From Sphingobium fuliginis (GTDB lineage: Bacteria; Pseudomonadota; Alphaproteobacteria; Sphingomonadales; Sphingomonadaceae), in assembly GCF_004152845.1 (NCBI RefSeq), contig NZ_SEON01000001.1:310001-374000 (forward strand): 64,000 bases of DNA, read 5' to 3'. Position numbers and translations under genes: made by a program. The notes beneath the pieces are model-generated. The model saw nothing but the letters and a program-made list of their open reading frames with translations, did not search any database and was not told where the DNA came from. The stretch's first letter is position 1; each line of letters starts with the position of its first letter. Positions 52,864-60,529 of this stretch are shown in pieces.

Positions 52864-52892
52864 GTTCAAGCCCTTAGAATCATAAAGCCCCT

Positions 52893-52980
52893 CCCCTTCA
52901 GGGGAGGGGTTGGGGTGGGGGTTCTCCCCACGCGCTATTTTGTGGGGCAGTCCCCCATCCCCGGCCCCTCCCCTGAAGGG
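52893..52980. repeat. Paired inverted GC-rich repeat (REP/BIME-like)
   Basis: Left arm (52893-52921) and right arm (52951-52980) are complementary with few mismatches: CCCCTTCAGGGGAGGGG against CCCCTCCCCTGAAGGG, then GGGGTGGGGG against CCCCCATCCCC. A CCCCAC/GTGGGG hairpin lies between. Located between lysC and the nitronate monooxygenase gene. Confidence 0.7.
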
Positions 52981-52994
52981 CAGGGAAGGAAAGG

Positions 52995-54260
52995 TCAAGC
53001 GACCGGCGCGTCCAGGCCATAGGCCGTGTGCAGCACACGCACCGCCAGTTCGGTCTCATCCTCGTCGATCAGCACCGAAACCTTGATCTCGCTGGTCGAG
53101 ATGGCGAGGATATTGATGCCGCGATCAGCCAGCGACTTGAACATGGTGCTGGCGACGCCCGCATGGCTCTTCATGCCGACGCCGACGACCGACACCTTCG
53201 CCACCTTCGTATCCGGGATCACCCGGTTGAAGCCGATCACGTCCTTCTGGCTTTCCAGCACGTCCAGCGCCCGTGCAAGATCCGCGCCCGGCACGGTGAA
53301 GGTCACGTCCGTCTCGCCCTTGTCGCGGCCGACATTCTGGATGATCATGTCCACGTTGATCGCGGCGTCGGCCAGCGGCCCGAAGATGTGCGCCACCGCG
53401 CCCGGACGGTCCGGCACGCGGGTCAGGGTGATCTTCGCCTCATTCTTGTCATGGGCGATGCCGGTGATGAGCTGACGTTCCATCTTGTCTTCCTTGAGCT
53501 TGGCTTCCAGTTCCTCTTCGCTGACGATCAGCGTGCCGGGGAGGTCGTCCTGGGTGGGATCATCGAAGGAGGAAAGCACCTGCACGACCACGCCTTCCTT
53601 CATGGCGAGGCCGACCGAGCGGGTCTGGAGCACCTTGGCGCCGACCGAAGCCAGTTCCAGCATCTCCTCATAGGTGACGAGGTCGAGCTTGCGCGCCCGC
53701 GCCACGATGCGGGGATCGGTGGTGTAGACGCCGTCGACGTCGGTATAGATGTCGCAGCGGTCCGCCTTCACCGCCGCCGCGACGGCAACGGCCGAGGTAT
53801 CGGACCCGCCGCGGCCGAGGGTGGAGATGCGGCCATCCTCCATCATGCCCTGAAAGCCGGGGATGACCGCCACCGTGCCCGACCGCATCGACGCCAGCAG
53901 GTCGATCGTGTCGATGTCCCCGATGCGCGCCTTGGCATGGGCTTCGTTGGTGCGGATCGGAAGCTGCCAGCCGAGCCAGCTCCGCGCATCCACGCCCATC
54001 GCCTTCAGCGTCATGGCCAGCAGGCCGCTCGTCACCTGTTCGCCGGAAGCAACGACGACATCATATTCCGCCGGATCGTAGAGCGGCGAGGCTTCCTTGC
54101 AGAAACCCACCAGCCGGTCGGTCTCCCCCGCCATGGCGGATACGACGACGGCGACCTCATGCCCCTGTTCGACGACATGTTTGACCCGTGCGGCCACGTT
54201 GCGAATTCGCTCCATCCCCGCCATGGAGGTGCCGCCGAATTTCATCACGATGCGCGCCAT
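52995..54260 (-). CDS. lysC: Aspartate kinase
   Basis: A 421-residue aspartokinase. The kinase domain starts with IVMKFGGTSMAGMERIRNVA and contains TLGRGGSDTSAVAVAAAV and YTDVDGVYTTDPR; two ACT domains form the C-terminal 160 residues (GAVAHIFGPLADAAINVDMI and a second around MKSHAGVASTMFKSLADRGI). It phosphorylates aspartate, the first step to lysine, threonine and methionine. ATG 54260 precedes MARIVMKFGG. The frame is open 31 codons upstream across the leader. A hairpin with a U-rich tail precedes it. Confidence 0.94.
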   Translation of the reverse strand: MARIVMKFGGTSMAGMERIRNVAARVKHVVEQGHEVAVVVSAMAGETDRLVGFCKEASPLYDPAEYDVVVASGEQVTSGLLAMTLKAMGVDARSWLGWQLPIRTNEAHAKARIGDIDTIDLLASMRSGTVAVIPGFQGMMEDGRISTLGRGGSDTSAVAVAAAVKADRCDIYTDVDGVYTTDPRIVARARKLDLVTYEEMLELASVGAKVLQTRSVGLAMKEGVVVQVLSSFDDPTQDDLPGTLIVSEEELEAKLKEDKMERQLITGIAHDKNEAKITLTRVPDRPGAVAHIFGPLADAAINVDMIIQNVGRDKGETDVTFTVPGADLARALDVLESQKDVIGFNRVIPDTKVAKVSVVGVGMKSHAGVASTMFKSLADRGINILAISTSEIKVSVLIDEDETELAVRVLHTAYGLDAPVA

Positions 54261-54297
54261 TTGCCTGTCGAACCCGCCTGCTGAAAAGAAATAAAAT

Positions 54298-54310
54298 GCC
54301 CCGGAGGGGC
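54298..54310 (-). promoter_or_regulatory. Terminator-like hairpin in the lysC leader
   Basis: On the minus strand GCCCC and GGGGC flank TCC, followed directly by ATTTTATTTCTTTT. It lies between the predicted lysC promoter and start codon, so it could attenuate lysC transcription. Confidence 0.5.
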
Positions 54311-54325
54311 GCGAAAACGGCGCTC

Positions 54326-54353
54326 CTATTAGCAGCAGCGGCGAATATGGCAA
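54326..54353 (-). promoter_or_regulatory. Housekeeping-type promoter of lysC
   Basis: TTGCCA (54353-54348) is followed after 16 bases by TAATAG (54331-54326). The predicted transcript begins near 54319, immediately before the terminator-like hairpin. Confidence 0.5.
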
Positions 54354-54440
54354 GCAAAGCGACAGAGTAGCGGCAGCAGCGGAAGGAACCGACCCGCCTG
54401 CCGGTCATTGCCCGTCCGGGGACCAGGAACGGAGGATGCG

Positions 54441-54668
54441 ATGGAAAGCAGCTTATGGGCGATGGTGACGATCGGCGGGCCGATCCTGCTCGGGATCGTG
54501 CTGATTTTCGTGATGCTCAGCAACCGCAGGCACCGGACGCCGGAAGAGATGCGCCGCACCGAGGATGCGACGCGGGACCTCTACCGTCGCCTCGACCAGG
54601 AGGACAAGGCGCGCGAATTCGGATCGGCGGCGCCGGGCAATGCAAGACAGGCCGAAAAACAGCCATAG
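54441..54668 (+). CDS. Small single-helix membrane protein
   Basis: A 75-residue protein with one transmembrane helix (AMVTIGGPILLGIVLIFVML, about 7-26) and a charged cytoplasmic tail (RRHRTPEEMRRTEDATRDLY). GGAGG precedes the ATG at 54441. It lies 32 bases upstream of ubiG and is probably co-transcribed. No known domain. Confidence 0.7.
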   Translation: MESSLWAMVTIGGPILLGIVLIFVMLSNRRHRTPEEMRRTEDATRDLYRRLDQEDKAREFGSAAPGNARQAEKQP

Positions 54669-54700
54669 CCTGCACCCCCGGACACTGGTAGCAGGAGGCC

Positions 54701-55438
54701 ATGGAGAATATTGCGTCCAGCACCATCGACCCGCGTGAAGCCGCCCATTTCGGCACCATGGCCGCCGACTGGTGGAATCCCCATGGCAGCAGCGCCATGC
54801 TGCACAAGCTCAATCCGGTCCGGCTGCGCTATATTCGCGATGCCGTCGACCGGCATTGGCCGGGGCGGAGCCATGATTTCCGTCCGCTGGCGGGCCGCCG
54901 CGCCCTGGACGTCGGCTGCGGCGCCGGCCTGCTGGCCGAACCGCTGGCGCGCCTGGGCGCTAGCCTGACCGCGCTGGATGCGGCGGAGGAGAATATCGCC
55001 GTGGCGCGCAACCATGCCGCGGGGCAAGGCCTCGCCATCGACTATCGCGCCACGCCGGTGGAACGACTGGAGGAAACAGGTTTCGACCTCGTCACCTGCA
55101 TGGAGGTGATCGAACATGTGGCGGACCCGGCAGCCTTCGTCGCCGCGCTGGCGGAAAAGATGGCCCCGGACGGCCTGCTGATCCTTTCGACGCCCAACCG
55201 CACCCCCCTCTCCCGCCTTGCCATGATCACCATCGGGGAAAGCATCGGCGGCATCCCCAAGGGCACGCATGACTGGCACAAATTCCTCAATCCCGAGGAA
55301 CTTGCGAAGCTGCTGGAGAATGCGGGGCTGGAGGTGATCGACAGCAGCGGACTCAGCTTCTCACCGGCCAGGGGCTTCATCCTTTCGCCCAACAAGGCGA
55401 TCAACTATCTGCTGACCGCCCGGCACCGGCAGGGCTGA
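54701..55438 (+). CDS. ubiG: Ubiquinone biosynthesis O-methyltransferase UbiG
   Basis: A 245-residue SAM-dependent methyltransferase. The N-terminal FGTMAADWWNPHGSSAMLHK and LNPVRLRYI segments are diagnostic of UbiG, followed by the SAM motif LDVGCGAGLLAEPLARLGA and the post-motif HDWHKFLNPEEL. It methylates the two O-positions of the ubiquinone ring. Membrane association is expected. Its stop overlaps the next gene by one base (TGATG). Confidence 0.95.
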   Translation: MENIASSTIDPREAAHFGTMAADWWNPHGSSAMLHKLNPVRLRYIRDAVDRHWPGRSHDFRPLAGRRALDVGCGAGLLAEPLARLGASLTALDAAEENIAVARNHAAGQGLAIDYRATPVERLEETGFDLVTCMEVIEHVADPAAFVAALAEKMAPDGLLILSTPNRTPLSRLAMITIGESIGGIPKGTHDWHKFLNPEELAKLLENAGLEVIDSSGLSFSPARGFILSPNKAINYLLTARHRQG

Positions 55439-56037
55439 TGGCGATGGCGGTCGATCCCCGCATCGACGCCTACATCGCCCGGCAGGCCGATTTCGCACAG
55501 CCGATCCTCCGCCATTTGCGCGGTCTGATCCACGCGGCATCGCCGGACATTGCGGAAACCGTCAAATGGGGCATGCCCTTCTTCACCTATCGGGACAAAA
55601 ACCTCTGCAACATGGCCGGCTTCCAGCGGCATGTCGCCTTCGGCTTCTGGCATGACAAGGTTGCGCCGGACAGCAGTCGTGGCGAAGCCATGGGCCAGTT
55701 CGGCCGGATTCGAAGCCTGCAAGATCTGCCGGACGATGCCACGATCGCAGCTCTTTTGAGGAAAGCCATGGCGTTGATAGAGGCAGGCAACGAGCCACGC
55801 AGCGGCGTGAAGACGCCTCGCGCACCGCTCCCCCTGCATCCCGCTTTCGCGGCGGCCCTCGACGCCGACCCTGCCGCCGCGGCAACATGGGCAGGCTTCC
55901 CGCCCGGCAAGGTGCGCGACTATTGCGAGTGGATCAACGATGCGCAAACGGATGCCACCCGCGACAGGCGCATCGCACAGGCGGTCGAATGGATCGCGGC
56001 GGGCAAGGGCCGCAACTGGAGATATGAAAAACGCTGA
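55438..56037 (+). CDS. YdeI/DUF1801 family protein
   Basis: A 199-residue protein with an N-terminal DUF1801-type domain (PILRHLRGLIHAASPDIAET, then VKWGMPFFTYRDKNLCNMAG) and a C-terminal YdeI-like helical segment ending in RRIAQAVEWIAAGKGRNWRY. The function is not established. It is coupled to ubiG by an overlapping TGATG but has no known role in ubiquinone synthesis. Confidence 0.8.
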   Translation: MAMAVDPRIDAYIARQADFAQPILRHLRGLIHAASPDIAETVKWGMPFFTYRDKNLCNMAGFQRHVAFGFWHDKVAPDSSRGEAMGQFGRIRSLQDLPDDATIAALLRKAMALIEAGNEPRSGVKTPRAPLPLHPAFAAALDADPAAAATWAGFPPGKVRDYCEWINDAQTDATRDRRIAQAVEWIAAGKGRNWRYEKR

Positions 56038-56113
56038 GAAGCGGTGAGCCGGGGATGGAGACCGGAGGAACGCAGCGGGGACTGAAAAAGCGTTCCGGGG
56101 CTCGCATTTCCCC

Positions 56114-56140
56114 GTGCCGCGCTCCCCAAAGGCGCGGCAC
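56114..56140. terminator. Hairpin between convergent genes
   Basis: GTGCCGCG and CGCGGCAC form an 8-bp perfect stem around 11 bases, between the YdeI-type gene and the exported protein gene. Confidence 0.55.
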
Positions 56141-56151
56141 CCATGACACCC

Positions 56152-56877
56152 TCAACTCACCGGCTTCGCCACAGCCACCATCGTCGGCTGGGCATCCGAC
56201 ACGGCATCCTTCGGCGCCACATCGGCAGCCGGAGTCTTGAGGCTCGCGGCAGCCGATTGTAGCGCAATGGCCGCCGCCTCCAGCGCTGCGGCCGCCGATT
56301 GCGGCGTGACGGCGGGCGGTGCCGCTTCCGCCACGGCAACCGGCATCGCTGGTTCCGCCACCGGCGGCGGCGCGGCCAAAGGCGCCGCAGCAGCCGTCTT
56401 CAGTTCACAGACATCGCCCACGCCAGCCGGCTTTTCCGAAAAATTCCGCGCCAACACAGGCAGTTCGTCCTGACCGGCGTTGGTGGCCAACGTCATCAGC
56501 GTGTCGGCCATTTGACAGAAACCCGCCGATTGCACGCCATCCGTATGACTGTTGGCCATTTTCGTGATGAAGTCGTCATAGGCACGTTGCCCGTCGGCAA
56601 TGCCGTTTTCACGCATGAAACGCAGTTTCAATGCATTATTATATTTGCCCGCATTTCCCATCCTCTCATAGAATTTATCGTATTTCGCGGTGATTTCGCT
56701 ATTGGTCGATCGGCATTTCAGCGATCCCAGCATCAACATGATCTGAAGATCTCTGACACGCGCTGCCTCTATTTCATAAGGCTGCCAGCACTGTACCTCC
56801 CCCGCGGACGCAGCGCCGCCGAAAAAGAGCGCAACGATACAACTGGCGGCACTCGCCGCCATCCTCAACCTGGACAT
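56152..56877 (-). CDS. Exported Ala-rich protein of unknown function
   Basis: A 241-residue protein with a Sec signal peptide (MSRLRMAASAASCIVALFFG, cleavage near ASA-GE). A mature helical region contains four cysteines (CWQPYE, LKCRST, GFCQMAD, DVCELK), likely two disulfides; the last 70 residues are low-complexity Ala and Pro. No family is recognised. Its upstream region (56890-56990) is strikingly AT-rich for this window. Confidence 0.65.
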   Translation of the reverse strand: MSRLRMAASAASCIVALFFGGAASAGEVQCWQPYEIEAARVRDLQIMLMLGSLKCRSTNSEITAKYDKFYERMGNAGKYNNALKLRFMRENGIADGQRAYDDFITKMANSHTDGVQSAGFCQMADTLMTLATNAGQDELPVLARNFSEKPAGVGDVCELKTAAAAPLAAPPPVAEPAMPVAVAEAAPPAVTPQSAAAALEAAAIALQSAAASLKTPAADVAPKDAVSDAQPTMVAVAKPVS

Positions 56878-57064
56878 GATGGACCTCGCAGAATCTCCGA
56901 CCCCGCAAATCAAACATTAACATTTTGCCATAAAAATGCCATTAATTTTTATTTGACAGTGACATTTATGACGCATCCGGAAACATCGCGGATTCACGTC
57001 CTTTCCCTGATTTTATGACCGTTGCACCGGGTTATCCATGCGGATATTTCAGTTCCGGCATCGG
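56878..57064. other. AT-rich intergenic region
   Basis: About 100 bases (56895-56990) are far richer in A and T than anything else in the window, with runs such as ATTTTGCCATAAAAATG and TTAATTTTTATTTGACA. It holds the promoter for the exported protein gene and may reflect foreign DNA. TTGACA at 56952-56957 on the plus strand has no gene facing it. Confidence 0.45.
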
Positions 57065-57880
57065 CTATGCCGTCACGGCGTCGGCCCGCGCGATCAGCGC
57101 CCTCGCCTCCTCGACATGCATGCTTTCGATCATTCGCCCCTCGAACCGCTCGGCCCCGCCCGTCGCCGCCTCGACCAGCCGCCGTGCATCGGCGACGGCC
57201 TGGGGGTCGGGACCGAACACCTGATTGGCGACCGGCACCTGGCTCGGATGGATCAGCGTCTTGCCGTCGAAGCCCAGCGCATGCCCCGCCGCGCACTCGC
57301 TTTCGAAACCCGCTTCATCGTCCAGCCGGTTGAAGACACCATCGAACACGGCGATCCCCGCCGCTCGCGCCGCAAGGATGACGGATTGCAGGGACAGGGC
57401 CAGCCCTTCCCGCCCGGCCGACGGCGGTATCCCCAAATCCTGCCGCAGATCGTTATTCCCCATGAACAGCCCCGCGCAGCCCTCCGCCGCCGCGATCGCC
57501 TGCGCCGCCAGCACGCCCGTCGCGCTCTCGATCATCGCGATCACCGGCTTGTGGCAGACGCTGAACACATCCTTCACCTGACGGGGATTTTCCACCTTGG
57601 GCAGCACCACATAATCCGCGGCCGATGCCTTGAGCGCGACCATCTCCCGCCCATGAGAGGGCGCGCCCTCGACATTGATGCGCACTGCCGAGAGACGACT
57701 GCCAAATCCCTCCGCAACCGCTTCGACCGCATTGGCCAGCGCTTCTTCCTTGCGGCCGTCGGGCACCGCATCCTCCAGATCCAGTATCACCATGTCGCAG
57801 GACAGCGTCCGCGCCTTGGCAATGGCGCGCGGGTTGGACGCGGGAAGGAACAGCAGCGATCGGGCGTGGCGCAACAACAT
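57065..57880 (-). CDS. CitE-like aldolase/citrate lyase family protein
   Basis: A 271-residue HpcH/HpaI-family TIM-barrel lyase of the CitE type. SLLFLPASNPRAIAKARTL at the start, DMVILDLEDAVPDG (metal- and CoA-binding), VRINVEG, VLPKVENPRQV, IESATGVLAAQAI and FDGKTLIHPSQV all match. It probably cleaves or hydrates a malyl-CoA-type thioester; which one is not clear. ATG 57880 follows AGGAG at 7 bases. Single gene, divergent from the SPFH gene. Confidence 0.87.
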   Translation of the reverse strand: MLLRHARSLLFLPASNPRAIAKARTLSCDMVILDLEDAVPDGRKEEALANAVEAVAEGFGSRLSAVRINVEGAPSHGREMVALKASAADYVVLPKVENPRQVKDVFSVCHKPVIAMIESATGVLAAQAIAAAEGCAGLFMGNNDLRQDLGIPPSAGREGLALSLQSVILAARAAGIAVFDGVFNRLDDEAGFESECAAGHALGFDGKTLIHPSQVPVANQVFGPDPQAVADARRLVEAATGGAERFEGRMIESMHVEEARALIARADAVTA

Positions 57881-57960
57881 GATGGAACTCCTATCACTTT
57901 GCCTTTTCCCATTCATGATTTCGCGTCATAGTCCAAGCGGATTTCGGGGGAGAGGCAGAG

Positions 57961-58932
57961 ATGCTGACGACATTCGCGCTGACGGTGACATTATTGGTGC
58001 TGTTCTACCTGGCGGTGAGCGTCAAGGTCGTGCGCCAGGGCTATCAATATACCATCGAACGCTTCGGCCGCTTCACCGAAGTCGCGCGCCCCGGCCTGAA
58101 TTTCTACCCTGCCTTCTTCTACGCCGTCGGGCGGAAGATCAACATGATGGAACAGGTGGTCGACATTCCGGGGCAGGAGATCATCACCAAGGACAACGCC
58201 ATGGTCTCGGTCGACGGCGTCGTGTTCTTCCAGGTGCTGGACGCGGCCAAGGCGGCCTATGAAGTGTCGGAACTCTATGTCGCGATCATGCAGCTCGCGA
58301 CCACCAACCTGCGCACGGTCATGGGGTCGATGGACCTGGACGAAACCCTGTCCAAGCGCGACGAGATCAACGCCCGCCTGCTCTCGGTGGTCGACCATGC
58401 CACCAATGCATGGGGCATCAAGATCACCCGCGTGGAACTCAAGGACATCCGCCCGCCCGCCGACATCGTCAACGCCATGGGCCGCCAGATGAAGGCCGAA
58501 CGCGAGAAGCGCGCCCTGATCCTCGAATCGGAGGGGCTGCGCGCATCGGAAATCCTGAAGGCCGAAGGGCAGAAGCAAAGCCAGATCCTGGAAGCGGAGG
58601 GCCGCCGCGAAGCCGCCTTCCGCGACGCCGAAGCCCGCGAGCGCGAGGCGGAGGCCGAAGCCAAGGCAACGCAGATGGTTTCCGAAGCGATCGCCAGCGG
58701 CAACGCGCAGGCGATCAACTATTTCGTCGCCCAGAAATATGTCGAGGCGGTGAGCCAGTTCGCCACCTCCCCCAACGCCAAGACGATCCTTTTTCCGGTG
58801 GAGGCGACTCAGCTGATCGGCACATTGGGCGGCATCGGCGCGCTGGCCAGGGAGGCTCTGGGAGACGCCGCGCCTCCACCGCCGCCCCCTGCCCCGTCGC
58901 GGCGCGGGCCGTTCGGACAGGGGCAGGCATGA
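57961..58932 (+). CDS. SPFH/band 7 (QmcA-like) membrane protein
   Basis: A 323-residue stomatin-family protein. One N-terminal helix (about 5-22), then the band 7 domain (VKVVRQGYQYTIERFGRFTE, ARPGLNFYPAF) and a long coiled coil (KAEREKRALILESEGLRASE, EAREREAEAEAKA), with a Pro-rich tail. Such proteins form membrane-bound oligomeric cages. It overlaps the NfeD gene (ATGA), the classic pair. Confidence 0.92.
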   Translation: MLTTFALTVTLLVLFYLAVSVKVVRQGYQYTIERFGRFTEVARPGLNFYPAFFYAVGRKINMMEQVVDIPGQEIITKDNAMVSVDGVVFFQVLDAAKAAYEVSELYVAIMQLATTNLRTVMGSMDLDETLSKRDEINARLLSVVDHATNAWGIKITRVELKDIRPPADIVNAMGRQMKAEREKRALILESEGLRASEILKAEGQKQSQILEAEGRREAAFRDAEAREREAEAEAKATQMVSEAIASGNAQAINYFVAQKYVEAVSQFATSPNAKTILFPVEATQLIGTLGGIGALAREALGDAAPPPPPPAPSRRGPFGQGQA

Positions 58933-59375
58933 CCGACTGGCTCGCCATGCTGGACGACCATTGGGGCTGGCTGGTCTTCGCCGCGCTGCTCGCCATGGGT
59001 GAAGTGGTGATACCGGGCGTATTCCTGATCTGGGTCGCGCTGGCCGCCGCGCTGACCGGTCTGGTCGCTCTCGCGTTTCCGGTCTCCATCCCCCTTCAGT
59101 TGCTGCTTTTCGCGGGCCTTTGCCTGCTGTCGGTCTGGGGCGGGCGACGCTGGTACACCGCCAATCCGGTGGACTCGCAAGACCCGCTCCTCAACGACCG
59201 CACCGCCCGGCTGGTGGGAGAGGTCGTCACCGTCGTCGAACCCATCGACAATGGCCGGGGCCGGGTGAAGGTGGGCGACAGCGTCTGGTCGTGCAGAGGC
59301 CCCGACTCGCCAGTCGGTGCAAGAATGAGAGTGACGGGCGCGGAAGCTGCGGTGCTGACCGTGGAACCGGCTTGA
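58929..59375 (+). CDS. NfeD family membrane protein
   Basis: A 148-residue NfeD short-form protein. Two or three helices (about 12-70, including FAALLAMGEVVIPGVFLIWV) are followed by an OB-fold domain (LVGEVVTVVEPIDNGRGRVK, ending VGARMRVTGAEAAVLTVEP). It partners the band 7 protein with a 4-base coding overlap. It is the last gene before a mobile-element scar. Confidence 0.9.
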   Translation: MTDWLAMLDDHWGWLVFAALLAMGEVVIPGVFLIWVALAAALTGLVALAFPVSIPLQLLLFAGLCLLSVWGGRRWYTANPVDSQDPLLNDRTARLVGEVVTVVEPIDNGRGRVKVGDSVWSCRGPDSPVGARMRVTGAEAAVLTVEPA

Positions 59376-59483
59376 TGGCGATGACCCAAGTTGCGGATCG
59401 CATCGAGGATGTTCTGAAGGCGAACCATCCCGGCGGTTGAGATCACCGATGACAAGCTTGGTCGCCGCGCGGGAAACAGATGT

Positions 59484-59579
59484 TCAGCCACGAAGCCCCA
59501 AGATGAAGCGCTTCTCTCTTCCCAAAACCCGACCTCTGAAAAGCCATGGCTCCACGCCGTTCAGGCGGATCTCCGACAG
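59484..59579 (-). pseudogene. Possible IS66-type transposase remnant
   Basis: On the minus strand the open frame contains LSEIRLNGVEPWLFRGRVLG, which resembles the C-terminal LIETAKLNGVDPxAWLTDVLG of IS66-family transposases. No inverted repeat or other part of the element was found. The match is short and could be chance. Confidence 0.35.
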
Positions 59580-59731
59580 AGGACGACAATATCGACAGCA
59601 AGCGAATGCTGATCCGGGTCGAACAGGGCAAGGGCGGCATGGACCGCGAGGCCATGCTCTCGCCGCAGTCGCCCGAACCGCTTCGGCATTTGGCGCCGTT
59701 GCGGAAAAGCGCTCGATCATTTCTGCCTTGA
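59580..59731 (+). pseudogene. Tyrosine recombinase (integrase) remnant
   Basis: The frame NIDSKRMLIRVEQGKGGMDR then EAMLSPQ matches the beta-hairpin of IS91-associated/XerD-like tyrosine recombinases, normally VEQGKGGKDRxAMLSP. The catalytic Lys is replaced by Met, the preceding and following segments are missing, and a stop follows at 59731. It is a dead fragment and marks a past insertion at this boundary. Confidence 0.6.
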
Positions 59732-59753
59732 CATTCGGGCCGCCGCTGCGCGC

Positions 59754-60515
59754 TTATTTGGGGGCCATCCTGATCGCTCCGTCCAGGCGAATGACCTCTC
59801 CGTTCAACATCGGGTTGGTTATGATGCTTTCCACCAATTGCGCATATTCGCCGGGCTGCCCCAACCGGCTGGGGAACGGCACCTGCTTTCCGAGGGAGTC
59901 CTGGGCCTCCTGGGGCAGTCCGGCGAGCAGCGGCGTCCAGAAGATGCCCGGTGCGATCGCCATGACCCTTATGCCATAACGCGCAAGCTCTCGCGCTATC
60001 GGCAGTGTCATTCCAACGATTCCACTCTTCGACGCGGCATAGCCGGCCTGACCGATCTGCCCATCATAGGCGGCAACCGACGCCGTGTTGACGATGACAC
60101 CGCGCTCCTCGCCAACAGGTTCGGCGGTGTGAAGCCGCGCGGCGAAGGCGGAGAGCACATTGAACGAACCTATGAGATTGATCGTCACGATCCTGGAGAA
60201 GTCGGCAAGCGGCATCGGACTGCCGTCGCGATCTATCACCTTGCGCGGCGTGGCGATGCCGGCGCAATTGATCAGGATGCGAGCGACGCCGTGCCGCGCC
60301 TCAGCTTCCGCGATCGCCGCGTGAACGGCGACTTCGTCCGTCACATCCACGGCCAGGAAATGTCCTCCCAACTCCTCCGCCTGTGCGGAGCCGAGCTTCG
60401 AATTGAGGTCGAAGATCGTGACCCTGGCTCCTAAGCGGGCAAGGCGCAGTGCCGTGCCAGCCCCGAGCCCCGATGCGCCTCCCGTGACGATTGCTGCAAC
60501 GCCATCGATGTTCAT
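59754..60515 (-). CDS. SDR 3-hydroxyacyl-CoA dehydrogenase (type 2-like)
   Basis: A 253-residue short-chain dehydrogenase: VTGGASGLGAGTALRLARLG, DVTDEVAVHAAI, NCAGIATPRKVIDRDGSPMP, the catalytic SVAAYDGQIGQAGYAASKSG (Ser, Tyr, Lys) and a C-terminal NGEVIRLDGAIRMAPK. It is close to the type 2 3-hydroxyacyl-CoA dehydrogenases that act on branched or steroid-derived acyl-CoAs. ATG 60515 follows AGGGAGAG. It is last in an operon with thiolase and 2-oxo-acid dehydrogenase genes, so beta-oxidation is likely. Confidence 0.87.
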   Translation of the reverse strand: MNIDGVAAIVTGGASGLGAGTALRLARLGARVTIFDLNSKLGSAQAEELGGHFLAVDVTDEVAVHAAIAEAEARHGVARILINCAGIATPRKVIDRDGSPMPLADFSRIVTINLIGSFNVLSAFAARLHTAEPVGEERGVIVNTASVAAYDGQIGQAGYAASKSGIVGMTLPIARELARYGIRVMAIAPGIFWTPLLAGLPQEAQDSLGKQVPFPSRLGQPGEYAQLVESIITNPMLNGEVIRLDGAIRMAPK

Positions 60516-60529
60516 CGCTTGTCTCTCCC

